A stretch of DNA of 64,000 bases from JAICKM01 sp050998805 (GCA_050998805.1 JBPCPV010000022.1:27197-91196), one strand, 5' to 3'. Positions 27,359 to 35,745 are shown, counted from the stretch's first letter. Notes: generated by a model from the letters alone, not told the origin. Translations and numbers: made by a program.

Positions 27359-28504
27359 CTACGCCGCCTTGCCGAGGGCCGCAGCGGTCGCCGCCGCGCG
27401 CGAGGCCGTGCCTGTGACGTGGGACAGCGGGCGCACGTAGGGGTCGAACAGCTTGCGGGGCACGATCACGTATTCGGGCAACGCGGCGACAAGGACTTCG
27501 AGCGCCTGCCGTCCGGCAGCTGCAGCTGCGGGCAGGTTCAGCGCGATTGTCGCGGTGAGCTGGGGGAGAGCGAGCAGCCTGCCCGCGAAGAACTCGAGCT
27601 GGTCGTCGATCAGCTCGCGGACGCGGGTCAGGAACCCGGCGCTGCACAGCCCCACACCTGGGATGTATTCGACGCCCCGCCCACCGGCGACCGGACCGGC
27701 GGGCGGCTCCTCGCCGAGCGCCTCACGCACATCCGCCGGAGGCACCAGCCCCTCGCGGCGCGCCCGGCCCAGCAGCCGACTGATCGCCGACGTCTCCTCA
27801 GCCTGCACAGGCGCGGGGCCGTCCTTGCCCCAGTTCGCCGTGATCAGGCCGACGGCTCCAGCAAGGTCCAGAGGCTCGCCCGGCGGCCAGGCGATATGCG
27901 GCGCGGGCAGTTCCCGCCCGCTCGCCACGACCTCCGGCGCTGCCGCGAGCAGCAGCTCGGCGCGCCCGCCGAGGTGGGGCATCGCGCGCTCGAGCCGGTC
28001 GAGCGCATCGAGGCCAGCGACAGGCAAGATGTATATCCGACGCGCCTTCCGCGTGCAGAGCGCCAGGGGCACGAGCACGCCGCCGGGGTAGATCAGGGCT
28101 TCGGGGTCGAGGCTCAGTCGCCAGGCTGCGGGCAGTCCGGCGGCGCGCAGGTCGGCGCAGGCGGCCGGCATCAGCACAGGAGGCGCGTCGTCGCCGCTGT
28201 CGGTGTTCGCGCCAAGCTGGGCAAGCTGGGGAGCGTCCAGGCGGAGGACTGTGGAAGATGCGCCGAGTTCGATCCTGGCCTCGCCGCTCTCGATGCAGGC
28301 CGGGTGCGCGACCAGTAGCCGCACCAGCAGATGCACCAGCCGCTTGCCGTAGCGCGCCCACGAGCCGCGCGCGTCGGCCTTGCCGTGTATCGTCACCGGC
28401 CAGGGCTGCCCCGGCGTTGCCTCCGGCAGCTCGCAACTGAAGCCGTAGTGCCCCAGCAGCAGCCGCAGGTCGCGTCCAAGCGCCTCGGAGACCGGCGTGC
28501 GGAC
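27359..28504 (-). CDS. DUF790/Bax1-like protein, C-terminal part (separated from its N-terminal part by an in-frame TAG)
   Basis: The frame continues directly from the TAG that ends the 28505-29107 gene, for 381 codons. The first usable start codon after the TAG is a GTG at 28396 without a Shine-Dalgarno, so independent translation is doubtful. RYGKRLVHLLVRLL matches, from memory, the GP..RYG..LA region of DUF790. Where that family has a PDF and a later Glu of its nuclease site, this protein has GVLVPLAL and IYILPVAG, so the catalytic residues appear lost. It is best read as the second half of a broken or repurposed Bax1 subunit, the partner of the helicase upstream. Confidence 0.6.
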   Translation of the reverse strand, partial: VRTPVSEALGRDLRLLLGHYGFSCELPEATPGQPWPVTIHGKADARGSWARYGKRLVHLLVRLLVAHPACIESGEARIELGASSTVLRLDAPQLAQLGANTDSGDDAPPVLMPAACADLRAAGLPAAWRLSLDPEALIYPGGVLVPLALCTRKARRIYILPVAGLDALDRLERAMPHLGGRAELLLAAAPEVVASGRELPAPHIAWPPGEPLDLAGAVGLITANWGKDGPAPVQAEETSAISRLLGRARREGLVPPADVREALGEEPPAGPVAGGRGVEYIPGVGLCSAGFLTRVRELIDDQLEFFAGRLLALPQLTATIALNLPAAAAAGRQALEVLVAALPEYVIVPRKLFDPYVRPLSHVTGTASRAAATAAALGKAA

Positions 28505-29107
28505 CTATAGCTCGACTCTGCTCGCGTAGCGCAGCACGGTCTCTAGCGCAAGATAGTCATAGAGCGCGATCAGGTCAGCTGGCTCAGGCTTCGCGAGCCG
28601 GGTCAGCACCCAGTTCTCCTCGCTGTCGAGCCAGAGCAGGTCGGTCAGCTGCTCAGGGTCGAGGCTGAGATCTGCGCCGAAGCTGGTGAGGATGTCGCCG
28701 CGGTCGGCTGACGGGGCGTAGCCGGGGCGGGGAGCGTCGTTCACGAAGCGGAAGACGTTGGCTCGCAGCGCGACCGGCGACGCCAGCCGCTTTTCGTGCA
28801 GTAGGTCGGTGGTCGCCGACGGCAGCACTTCGCCGACCGACAGCGGCCTGTAGCGGTAGTAGCGCGCGAAGGCCGTCACCAGCCCCCGCGCCAGCTTCGG
28901 TTCGCCGAAAAGCGAGATCAGCGCCTCGGGGTCGAACGCCGAGCGGCGCTGCCCGACAATCGTCTCAAAGTAGCGGATAGCGATGGCAAGCTGCGCCTTC
29001 ACCTCGCGGCTGCGCGCCGCTGTCCCGTTCGCCAGCCTGTGTGGGTAAATATAGGTCCGCCCATCTCCGGCAGATCGTCGCACCGTCTTCTTGAATGTGG
29101 TCGGCAT
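28505..29107 (-). CDS. DUF790/Bax1-like protein, N-terminal part
   Basis: A 200-residue protein ending at an in-frame TAG. The end (LIALYDYLALETVLRYASRVEL) corresponds to the DUF790 segment usually followed without a break by the domain found in 27359-28504, in the same frame. The ATG has an excellent AGGAGGGATACC signal. DUF790 proteins are the Bax1 partners of archaeal-type XPB, in which the helicase opens DNA and Bax1 cuts it. The helicase gene lies 57 bases upstream, supporting this assignment. A sequencing error, a true nonsense mutation or a split protein are all possible. Confidence 0.65.
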   Translation of the reverse strand: MPTTFKKTVRRSAGDGRTYIYPHRLANGTAARSREVKAQLAIAIRYFETIVGQRRSAFDPEALISLFGEPKLARGLVTAFARYYRYRPLSVGEVLPSATTDLLHEKRLASPVALRANVFRFVNDAPRPGYAPSADRGDILTSFGADLSLDPEQLTDLLWLDSEENWVLTRLAKPEPADLIALYDYLALETVLRYASRVEL

Positions 29108-29164
29108 GGTATCCCTCCTGGTCAGCTTTCAGTTTGTCTGGTTAATCATAGCTGATAGCTGACT

Positions 29165-30580
29165 TTACGTTTCACAGCTTGGTTCGGCGGGGGGTTCTTT
29201 GGGGCGTCTTCGGCGCGAGGAGTGCTCCTCGGAGGTGCCGCGCGTGATCAACTCGTAGAGCACGGCTTCGCCGGGCTTGGGGCGGAGGACGCGACCCAGG
29301 CGCTGGATGTGTTCGCGCGGGGTGCTGCTGCCGCTCACGACTATGGCGACGTTCGCATCGGGCACGTCCACGCCTTCGTTGAGCACACGGCCAGTCACCA
29401 GCTTGGTGTAGGCTCCGCTCCGAAACGCGGCGAGCGTCGCCTTGCGCTCGTCAGCCGGAGTACGATAGGTGATCGAGGGCAGCAGGAACCGCTTGCTGAT
29501 CGTGTCGACCAGCAGGTTGAACTCGGAGAAGATGATCACCCGGTCAGCCGAGTGGGTCTGTAGCAGCTCCTCGACCGCGTGGATCTTGGCGTCGGCGTTC
29601 AGGGCGAGCATCCTGGCCTTGCGCTGTGCGGCGAGCGCCTGGCGGGCGGCGGGGTCGAAGCTGCTGCGGCGGATCAGCGCCTCGAACATGCCGGTGCCGT
29701 AGGACGCGCCGAGTTCGGAGCGATGCGTCGCCAGATACCAACGGTACTCTGCGGTGAGCGCGTCGTAGCGCGACTGCTCCTCCTCGCCGAGCTTCACGAA
29801 GACCCGCCTCTCGCGGTAGGCGGCGATATGCTTGTCGCGGGAGAGCGCCTTCGGCCCCTGCCGGTAGATTTCGGGGCCGATCAGCGCGGCCAGGTCTTCG
29901 TGCCGCCCGTCCGACCGCTCCGGCGTCGCGCTCAGGCCGAGGCGAAGCGGCGCGGGGGAGCGCTCGGCTATCTTGCGGTAGGCGGAGGCCGGTAGGTGGT
30001 GGGCCTCGTCGAAGATCAACAGGCCCCAGGCGTCGAGCTTGCGGCGCGGCATCGCCGCCGAGTCGTAAGTGATCACCGTCACCGGCCGCGCCTGCCGCAC
30101 CCCGCCGCCGATGATGCCGACCATCGCCTCCGGCAGGCCGAGTTTGTTGATCAGGGCGTCGCGCCACTGGTAGAGAAGCTCGATTGTCGGCACCACCACC
30201 AACGTCCGCACGCGCGCGTGAGCCACGGCCATGAGGGCCAGCACCGTCTTGCCCGCGCCCGTCGGCAGCACGACCATGCCCCGCCCGCCCGCCGCGACCC
30301 ATGCCGCGAGAGCGTCCCGCTGGTAGACGCGAGGCTCGAACCCCATCTCCGGCCTCGCCGCCAGCCCAAACCGCTCCTCCGCAAGCGCGAAGGGGTCAGC
30401 TACACCCCCCGCTCGGTGCGCCGGGGATTCTTCGCTTCGCTCAGAATGACAGTGGTTTTGGTCATTCGCGCCGAGCGTGTCGGGAGCGTCGTCGCTCTCC
30501 TCGGCAGAGAGCGCGGCCAGCAGGTCGCCCTCACCACTAGGGTCAAAGTCGAAGCCGGGCGGCGCGATCAGGCCCGTCAT
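29165..30580 (-). CDS. XPB-like SF2 DNA helicase
   Basis: A 471-residue DEAD/DEAH-box helicase with Walker A PTGAGKT (106-112), DEAHH (191-195), motif III LSATPER, and motif VI QRLGRVLRPK. Its size and domain layout, lacking a large C-terminal extension, match the compact bacterial XPB proteins that pair with DUF790/Bax1. It would unwind damaged DNA at repair bubbles. Residues 41-58 (QNHCHSERSEES) are encoded by a dispersed repeat inserted in frame before the helicase core. It begins 1 base after the HhH protein stop, so the two are co-transcribed under the LexA-type promoter upstream. Confidence 0.88.
   Translation of the reverse strand: MTGLIAPPGFDFDPSGEGDLLAALSAEESDDAPDTLGANDQNHCHSERSEESPAHRAGGVADPFALAEERFGLAARPEMGFEPRVYQRDALAAWVAAGGRGMVVLPTGAGKTVLALMAVAHARVRTLVVVPTIELLYQWRDALINKLGLPEAMVGIIGGGVRQARPVTVITYDSAAMPRRKLDAWGLLIFDEAHHLPASAYRKIAERSPAPLRLGLSATPERSDGRHEDLAALIGPEIYRQGPKALSRDKHIAAYRERRVFVKLGEEEQSRYDALTAEYRWYLATHRSELGASYGTGMFEALIRRSSFDPAARQALAAQRKARMLALNADAKIHAVEELLQTHSADRVIIFSEFNLLVDTISKRFLLPSITYRTPADERKATLAAFRSGAYTKLVTGRVLNEGVDVPDANVAIVVSGSSTPREHIQRLGRVLRPKPGEAVLYELITRGTSEEHSSRRRRPKEPPAEPSCET
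30425..30455. repeat. Dispersed repeat inserted in frame in the helicase gene
   Basis: GGATTCTTCGCTTCGCTCAG and the following AATGACAGTGG match the intergenic copy at 7227-7259. On the coding strand it is translated as CHSERSEES in the N-terminal extension of the XPB-like helicase. Confidence 0.8.
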
Positions 30581-30581
30581 C

Positions 30582-31067
30582 TCAGGCCGCCTCCGGGAGA
30601 TCGGCGGAGCCGTTCGCCTGCACGCCTGCCCCCGCCCACAGTGCCTCGCGGCGTGGGCCGAAGCCCCGCAGCTTGCTGACCCGACCCTCGACCGCCGCGA
30701 CCGCCAGCGACCCAGGCGAGTTCACGCCCAGCTCGTTGTAAAGCCGGTAGGCCGTCTTGGGGCCGACGCCGGGCACGCTCATCAGCCGGGCGACCGGGAG
30801 TGGCTGTTCGCCCAGCAATTCGTTATAGAATGAGAGGCCACCGCTGGCGAAGAGTTCGCGCAGCTTGGCGGAGAGCCGCCTGCCGAAGCCGAGCGCCTTC
30901 AGCGCCTCGTCGTTCGCGGCCACGCGGGGCGCGAGGTAGCCGAGCTGCAGCATCACCCGTGCGGCGTTGCGGTATGCCGCCACCCGGTATCTGTTCGCCC
31001 CGGCCATTTCGAGCATCGTGGCGCAGTTGAATAAGATCCGGGCGGCTTCCTGCGATGTCATTTCCAT
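30582..31067 (-). CDS. Helix-hairpin-helix protein resembling the DNA polymerase X N-terminus
   Basis: A 161-residue protein. Residues 1-75 (AARILFNCATMLEMAGANRY..AYRNAARV) resemble the 8-kDa DNA-binding/lyase domain of Pol beta/Pol X, and residues 90-140 carry two HhH motifs (LMSVPGVGPKTAYRLY, LRGFGPRREALW). The polymerase palm and PHP domains are absent, so it is a stand-alone DNA-binding module. AAGGAGG precedes the ATG. As first gene of the operon with XPB-like helicase and Bax1-like protein it probably recruits them to damaged DNA; this role is inferred from context. Confidence 0.8.
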   Translation of the reverse strand: MEMTSQEAARILFNCATMLEMAGANRYRVAAYRNAARVMLQLGYLAPRVAANDEALKALGFGRRLSAKLRELFASGGLSFYNELLGEQPLPVARLMSVPGVGPKTAYRLYNELGVNSPGSLAVAAVEGRVSKLRGFGPRREALWAGAGVQANGSADLPEAA

Positions 31068-31120
31068 TGTCGCTTCCTCCTTCGTCGGCGGTCATAGTTT
31101 GGTCTGTATAGGGCTTTTTC

Positions 31121-31134
31121 AGAACTTTTGTTCT
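31121..31134 (-). promoter_or_regulatory. LexA-type SOS box
   Basis: The perfect palindrome AGAAC-AAAA-GTTCT (as read on the minus strand) matches the Gram-positive LexA/DinR consensus GAAC-N4-GTTC. It begins 5 bases after the -10 element, so it covers the transcription start of the HhH-helicase-Bax1 operon; bound LexA would block initiation. Confidence 0.7.
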
Positions 31135-31139
31135 AAGCA

Positions 31140-31168
31140 ATTATACCAAATCGCTGGGGATTTGTCAA
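31140..31168 (-). promoter_or_regulatory. Perfect consensus promoter of the repair operon
   Basis: On the minus strand TTGACA (31168-31163), a 17-base spacer and TATAAT (31145-31140) match the sigma70 consensus at all 12 positions. A promoter this strong usually needs a repressor, consistent with the SOS box next to it. Confidence 0.85.
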
Positions 31169-31181
31169 ATCGCCGGGGCAT

Positions 31182-31397
31182 ATGTCGCGCGTCAGTAACG
31201 GGCGAAAGGGGGATTGCGAGGGAATGGAGAAGCAGCCGGATTGGGGGATTTGGGGGCTGGTGGGGGCGTTGGCGGGGCTGGGCGTGCTCGGGTTCGTGCT
31301 CGGCTGGGGCAGTGGGCTGGTACACATCCTCGGCGTGCTCGTCGTGATGCTGGCTCTCTACGAGCTACTCAAGCGCCGAGGCACCCGCCGACCATAA
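31182..31397 (+). CDS. Small two-helix membrane protein
   Basis: A 71-residue protein with two hydrophobic segments (about 23-42 and 46-63) separated by a short Gly turn, ending in a basic KRRGTRR tail. No family is recognised. The start may instead be the ATG at 31224 (57 residues), after GAGGGA. It is transcribed divergently from the repair operon and converges on the Yip1 gene across a strong hairpin at 31416-31443. Confidence 0.5.
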   Translation: MSRVSNGRKGDCEGMEKQPDWGIWGLVGALAGLGVLGFVLGWGSGLVHILGVLVVMLALYELLKRRGTRRP

Positions 31398-31415
31398 CCT
31401 TGCACACACAGTGAG

Positions 31416-31443
31416 ACCCTGCCCCCATCACCGGGGGCAGGGT
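31416..31443. terminator. GC-rich hairpin between convergent genes
   Basis: ACCCTGCCCCC and GGGGGCAGGGT form a perfect 11-base stem with a 6-base loop. There is no T-tract on either side, so termination could need Rho; its position suggests a shared bidirectional terminator. Confidence 0.65.
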
Positions 31444-31457
31444 CCGGTGACAGGATG

Positions 31458-32123
31458 TTAGCGGCCGAACATTCCGGTATTTGCAGCGATGAGGCCGAAC
31501 GGAAGCAGGATCGCAGCAATGATCAGGCCGATAATGGCAACGCCGATGATATAGACAACGATCCCGATCAACATAGAGATGATCGCGTTCGAGCTGTCCA
31601 GCCGGTGGACAGCCTGTTGGCTCAGATAGTAGAGGTAGATGGAGTAGAGGCCGAGCAATATGCCGATGAGCCCGCCGAGAATCGGGATGATCCCTGCTAT
31701 ACTGCTCAGGATGGTGATCGGTGCCCAGATCGTTGACACCACCCAGGCGTGCTGCTCGAACGTGCCGGTGCCCTTCATCAGGCGAGCACCGAGGTACAAG
31801 GCACCCGCAACTATAAGGAAGCCGACAGGAGTAATGATTAGGGCGCTGATGAAGCCACCAACGGCGTGCCCGGTGAACACGCCGCCGATCAGACCGGCGA
31901 TCGCCGCGATGACGGTGACGATGCCGACGCTCATGATCAGCCTGCTCTGCGAGGCGCGCGGAACCTCTGCGGCGTAGGTGCCGATCGCGGGCCGGGTCAC
32001 GGATGAGATCCAGGAGTTGATGACATCCTGGAAGTCGCCCGATGACATCCCTCCGCCCGGACTCGGAGGCGGGCCTGGCGGAGGCGCTGGGGGCGGCGCG
32101 CCCTGGTTGTAGTTATACGACAT
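31458..32123 (-). CDS. Yip1-domain membrane protein
   Basis: A 221-residue protein. A Pro/Gly-rich cytoplasmic N-terminus (residues 1-25) is followed by FQDVINSWISSVTRP and five hydrophobic helices, the layout of Yip1-domain (PF04893-type) proteins. Bacterial members are of unknown function. AAAGGAGCAC precedes the ATG. Its promoter lies at 32235-32263 on the minus strand. Confidence 0.75.
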   Translation of the reverse strand: MSYNYNQGAPPPAPPPGPPPSPGGGMSSGDFQDVINSWISSVTRPAIGTYAAEVPRASQSRLIMSVGIVTVIAAIAGLIGGVFTGHAVGGFISALIITPVGFLIVAGALYLGARLMKGTGTFEQHAWVVSTIWAPITILSSIAGIIPILGGLIGILLGLYSIYLYYLSQQAVHRLDSSNAIISMLIGIVVYIIGVAIIGLIIAAILLPFGLIAANTGMFGR

Positions 32124-32234
32124 TTTCGTTGTGCTCCTTTCAGCATTCGTGGCGACTAACAGTACTCAGGCGCTGGGTCGGGCTGGAAGGACGTCGCATC
32201 GAGGATCGCGCGACCTGGCATCGAACTCTGCCTT

Positions 32235-32263
32235 ATCCTATCACAGCTACCCAGCGTTGTCAA
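32235..32263 (-). promoter_or_regulatory. Promoter for the Yip1 gene
   Basis: On the minus strand TTGACA (32263-32258), a 17-base spacer and TAGGAT (32240-32235), about 105 bases before the ATG. Confidence 0.6.
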
Positions 32264-32296
32264 CTATAGGTACGGAATATGCTTTCGGAAGGTTAC

Positions 32297-33070
32297 ATGG
32301 AAGAGCTGAGTCCGGCGGAAGAGAAACTGGAGGCAGGGAAGCGGCGGCGGGCGCTGTTTCGCGGTCGGGCGCTGATCACACTGGGGCTGGTGTTGCTTGC
32401 CGCCTTTGGCGGGCTGACGGCGTTCGTGCTGCTGCTCCATCCTCTAGAGTTCGACGTGCCGATCTCGCACGCGATCCAGGGGATCGACTTCGAACCCTGG
32501 AATACCCTGATGCGGGCGGTGAGCGAGCCTGGCTTCGCGCCCTGGAGCTTCCTCATCCCGACTGTGATCGTGGTCGGCCTGCTGCTGTTGCACCGCTTCT
32601 TGGAGGCCGGCTTCCTGGCCGTCGCCGTAATCGGCTCGGCGACGCTACAGGAGGGCGTGAAGGCGCTGGTGCATCGCGCCCGCCCGACGGCTGACCAGGT
32701 GCATATTGACGTGATCCGCAGGCTCGACACCTATAGCTTCCCCAGCGGCCATGTCACCGAGTACACGGTAGTCGCCGGCTTCTGCTTCTATCTGCTCTGG
32801 ACAGAGATGAAGCCCGGCATAGCCCGCAGCCTGCTGCTGGCCTTATCGGGCGCGCTGATAGTCCTGGTCGGCCCCTCGCGGGTCTGGCTCGGCGAGCACT
32901 GGCCCAGCGACGCGCTCGGCGGCTACGCGCTCGGCTTCGGGCTGCTGCTGGTTATCATCTGGGCCTATCGCGCTCGGCAACTGCGCTCCGTACAAAAGCA
33001 GAAGGAGAGGGAAACCAGCTTGCCTCCCGACAAGCAGGATGCTATAATGGCCCCGACCGCGCGGGAGTGA
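32297..33070 (+). CDS. PAP2-family membrane phosphatase
   Basis: A 257-residue protein with six membrane helices and the three phosphatase motifs in order: KALVHRARP, PSGH and SRVWLGEHWPSD. Family members dephosphorylate undecaprenyl pyrophosphate or phosphatidate. I choose the ATG at 32297 after GGAAGG; an ATG at 32279 would add six residues. The promoter of the following carboxypeptidase gene lies within its last codons, and both would act in cell-envelope lipid-carrier or peptidoglycan metabolism. Confidence 0.88.
   Translation: MEELSPAEEKLEAGKRRRALFRGRALITLGLVLLAAFGGLTAFVLLLHPLEFDVPISHAIQGIDFEPWNTLMRAVSEPGFAPWSFLIPTVIVVGLLLLHRFLEAGFLAVAVIGSATLQEGVKALVHRARPTADQVHIDVIRRLDTYSFPSGHVTEYTVVAGFCFYLLWTEMKPGIARSLLLALSGALIVLVGPSRVWLGEHWPSDALGGYALGFGLLLVIIWAYRARQLRSVQKQKERETSLPPDKQDAIMAPTARE
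33020..33048 (+). promoter_or_regulatory. Promoter for the D-Ala-D-Ala carboxypeptidase gene
   Basis: TTGCCT (33020-33025), a 17-base spacer and TATAAT (33043-33048), inside the 3' end of the PAP2 gene and about 63 bases before the GTG at 33111. Confidence 0.65.
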
Positions 33071-33110
33071 CGTCCGCGCTGTTCCGCCAGCTAGGGGGGT
33101 CGGGAGCCGC

Positions 33111-34640
33111 GTGCCAGCCATTAAGTCGCTCAGGTATTCAGTACTAGTTTTCTGCCTCTTGCTTGTCGCGTTGTCGGGCTACGGGCCTACGGCAGCCGCC
33201 GCGCCTCCCGCGCAGGCCGCGCCTCCCGATATACTGGCGAAGGCCGCGATTGTGGTCGAGTACCCTTCGGGGCGCATCCTCTACAGCAAGAACATGCACG
33301 AGCGCCTGCCGGAAGCGAGCACCACCAAGACGATGACCGCGCTGGTCGTCTTGCAGCGGGTCTCCGTCACCGATGTCGTCACCGCCACCGCCGACGACTT
33401 GGTGGGCGAGTCGAGCATGGGGCTGGTAGCCGGAGAGACACAGACCGTCGGCGATATGCTCTACGGGCTGATGCTGCCGTCGGGGAACGACGCGGCGATG
33501 GCCCTGGCGCGCTATGTCGGCGGCGGGCTGAAAGATCCGGGGAACGCGCCGCCGGTGGCCCGCTTCGTCGCCCTGATGAACCGGCAGGCCACGCAGATGG
33601 GCCTCTCCGATACCCACTTCACGAACCCCCACGGCCTCGACGACCCTGCCCACTACACCACGGCCTACGACCTGGCGAGCATCACCTGGGACGACCTGCA
33701 CAATCCGGTGTTCGACCAGATCGTGAGCCAGGTCTTCCACAACGTGCCCGACCATCACCTGATCAACACGAACGAGATGCTGACCCGCTACCCGGGCGCG
33801 GATGGCGTGAAGACCGGCATGACCGACTCCGCAGGCAACTGCCTGATCACCTCGGCGACCCGCAACGGGCGGCGGCTGATCGCGGTCGTGCTCGGCGAGC
33901 AGTACGGCCACACCTATCCCGACAGCGGGGCGATACTTGACTACGGCTTCGCGCAGCAGGCCGACAACACGACCGAGGCGCTGACTGTGGCACGGCGCTC
34001 TGAGGTGCTCTGGTTCCTGGCGGCTGCGCTGCCGCCCCCGCTGCCGACCCCGCGCGCAACAGCGGCACCGGCTGACCCGGCGAACACCGGTAACCTCAAC
34101 CCCGGCGGCCTGCTCTCATCAAGCCATACACCGGCGGTGGTCGTGAGCGCGGCAACCGGCAGCCCGCCGCTCCCGCCCGCCGACACGTCGGCTTGGGTCT
34201 GGCCCGTGGGCGCAGCCTTGTTCGGCGGGCTGCTACTAGCGCTGCTTCTCTACGGGCTGCCCCGTAGACGGGTTGCCGCCGTAGCCATTGCCCCTGCGGC
34301 CCCGCCATTGCCTCCGTCCCGGATCACGCTGGCGGCGGGCGACGACCTGCGGACGCGGGCCGAGCGCGCCGTCGCCCTCGCATATCGCGGGCAGGAGGGG
34401 TCGAGCCTCGCCGAGTTCTTGATGGTGGTCAAGCAGCAGCCCGACTACGAGTTCGGGAATGTGCCCGGCTTCTACGACATGCCCGCGCCCGGCTACCTCG
34501 CCTTGGCCCGCGCCTACGCCGAGTGCTCCCAACCCCGCTACGCCGCCGCCCTCCTCAAGCTGGGCCTAGACGCCCACCAGGACGATCCATCTCTGGCGAG
34601 GCTGCTGTCCGAAGTCCAGACGGCCAGTGGTAGTGGTTAG
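33111..34640 (+). CDS. D-alanyl-D-alanine carboxypeptidase (S11)
   Basis: A 509-residue penicillin-binding protein. A signal sequence (1-30) leads to the SxxK motif STTK (S70, K73), SGN (124-126) and KTG in GVKTGMTD (about 224), all three needed for acyl-transfer on peptidoglycan stem peptides. A Pro/Ala linker and a membrane helix (about 365-383) anchor it, leaving a cytoplasmic C-terminal tail of about 120 residues with helical-hairpin, TPR-like character; this tail is unusual for the family. The start is a GTG after GGGAG. The gene is separately transcribed. Confidence 0.9.
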   Translation: MPAIKSLRYSVLVFCLLLVALSGYGPTAAAAPPAQAAPPDILAKAAIVVEYPSGRILYSKNMHERLPEASTTKTMTALVVLQRVSVTDVVTATADDLVGESSMGLVAGETQTVGDMLYGLMLPSGNDAAMALARYVGGGLKDPGNAPPVARFVALMNRQATQMGLSDTHFTNPHGLDDPAHYTTAYDLASITWDDLHNPVFDQIVSQVFHNVPDHHLINTNEMLTRYPGADGVKTGMTDSAGNCLITSATRNGRRLIAVVLGEQYGHTYPDSGAILDYGFAQQADNTTEALTVARRSEVLWFLAAALPPPLPTPRATAAPADPANTGNLNPGGLLSSSHTPAVVVSAATGSPPLPPADTSAWVWPVGAALFGGLLLALLLYGLPRRRVAAVAIAPAAPPLPPSRITLAAGDDLRTRAERAVALAYRGQEGSSLAEFLMVVKQQPDYEFGNVPGFYDMPAPGYLALARAYAECSQPRYAAALLKLGLDAHQDDPSLARLLSEVQTASGSG

Positions 34641-34691
34641 TACTACAACCGCAGTGCGGCCAACAAACATCGCCAACAGAGCGGAGATGCC

Positions 34692-35738
34692 ATGAGTGGT
34701 AAGAGTTGTTTGATGATAGGTGCCGGCGGTTTTGCCGGCGTATGGGTTCGTGATTTTCTACCAGCGTTCCGCGACCGCCTCAGCGTGGCGGGGCTGGTTG
34801 ATGTCAACCGGCAGACACTCGACAAAGCTGGCGACCTGCTGGGGCTGACGGCGGAGCAGCGGTTTACCGACATGGGCGCAGCCTTCGCCAATACCAAAGC
34901 TGATTTCTGCATCATGGCGATCCCGCCGGGCTTCAACAAGCAGGCGGTGTCGCTGGCGGTGGAACATCATCTGCCTGTGTTGAGCGAGAAGCCGATAGCG
35001 AATAGCTGGCAGTCGTGCCTCGACATACTCGGCCTGACCCAGCAGGCGGGCCTCAAGATGGCGATCATCCAGAACTACCGCTACACGAAGCCGATCCTGA
35101 CCATGAAGCGGGTGCTGGAGGGGGGCGAGTTGGGCGCTATAACTTACGTTAGCGGGCGCTTCACCGTGGACCACCGGCACAACGGCGGGGGCAGGTTCAG
35201 GTACGATATTCCCGACATCATGCTCTACGAGGCGTCTGTGCATCACTTCGACCAGCTCCGCAATCTGTCAGGCGCGGATTGCGAGTGGATCACGGGCAAA
35301 GCCTGGAACCCGCCGGGCAGCGGCGTGGACACCGACTGCTGCGGGCTGTTCGTGATGGGTATGACTAACGGGGTGAAGTGCCAGTACGAGACCTCGTATA
35401 TCGCGGTGGGCGCGCAGAACGACTGGTATCACGAGTATTACAGGGTGGATTGCGAGAAGGGGAGCCTGGTGGTGGACCGAGATCAGACGGTGCGCCTGTT
35501 CGAGCATATCGCGTTTGGGCGGACGCGGGTCACGGAAGTGGAAGAGGCGACACCGACCTACGAGAGCCACCTTGCCATAATCGATCAGTTCCTCAACTGG
35601 CTGGACGGCGGACCAGCCCCACAGACGGCGATCAGCGATAACATCCGGACCGATGCGATCTGTTTTGCCGCCGCCGACGCCTCACGCGAGGGCAGAGTCG
35701 TGAATGTAAGCGCGATGCTGGAAGCCGGGGGCGTGTAA
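34692..35738 (+). CDS. Gfo/Idh/MocA family oxidoreductase
   Basis: A 348-residue NAD(P)-dependent sugar oxidoreductase. The N-terminal Rossmann motif is IGAGGFAGVW (about 9-18), and the catalytic-region Lys appears in LSEKPIANSW (about 98-107). The C-terminal domain has an ExxxHxxDQLRNL segment. No signal peptide is present. CGGAGATG precedes the ATG. It is 7 bases before an exported DUF4185 protein and opposite the large carbohydrate operon, so it probably oxidises a sugar or sugar lactone from the same glycan; the substrate is unknown. Confidence 0.85.
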   Translation: MSGKSCLMIGAGGFAGVWVRDFLPAFRDRLSVAGLVDVNRQTLDKAGDLLGLTAEQRFTDMGAAFANTKADFCIMAIPPGFNKQAVSLAVEHHLPVLSEKPIANSWQSCLDILGLTQQAGLKMAIIQNYRYTKPILTMKRVLEGGELGAITYVSGRFTVDHRHNGGGRFRYDIPDIMLYEASVHHFDQLRNLSGADCEWITGKAWNPPGSGVDTDCCGLFVMGMTNGVKCQYETSYIAVGAQNDWYHEYYRVDCEKGSLVVDRDQTVRLFEHIAFGRTRVTEVEEATPTYESHLAIIDQFLNWLDGGPAPQTAISDNIRTDAICFAAADASREGRVVNVSAMLEAGGV

Positions 35739-35745
35739 TAGAGCG

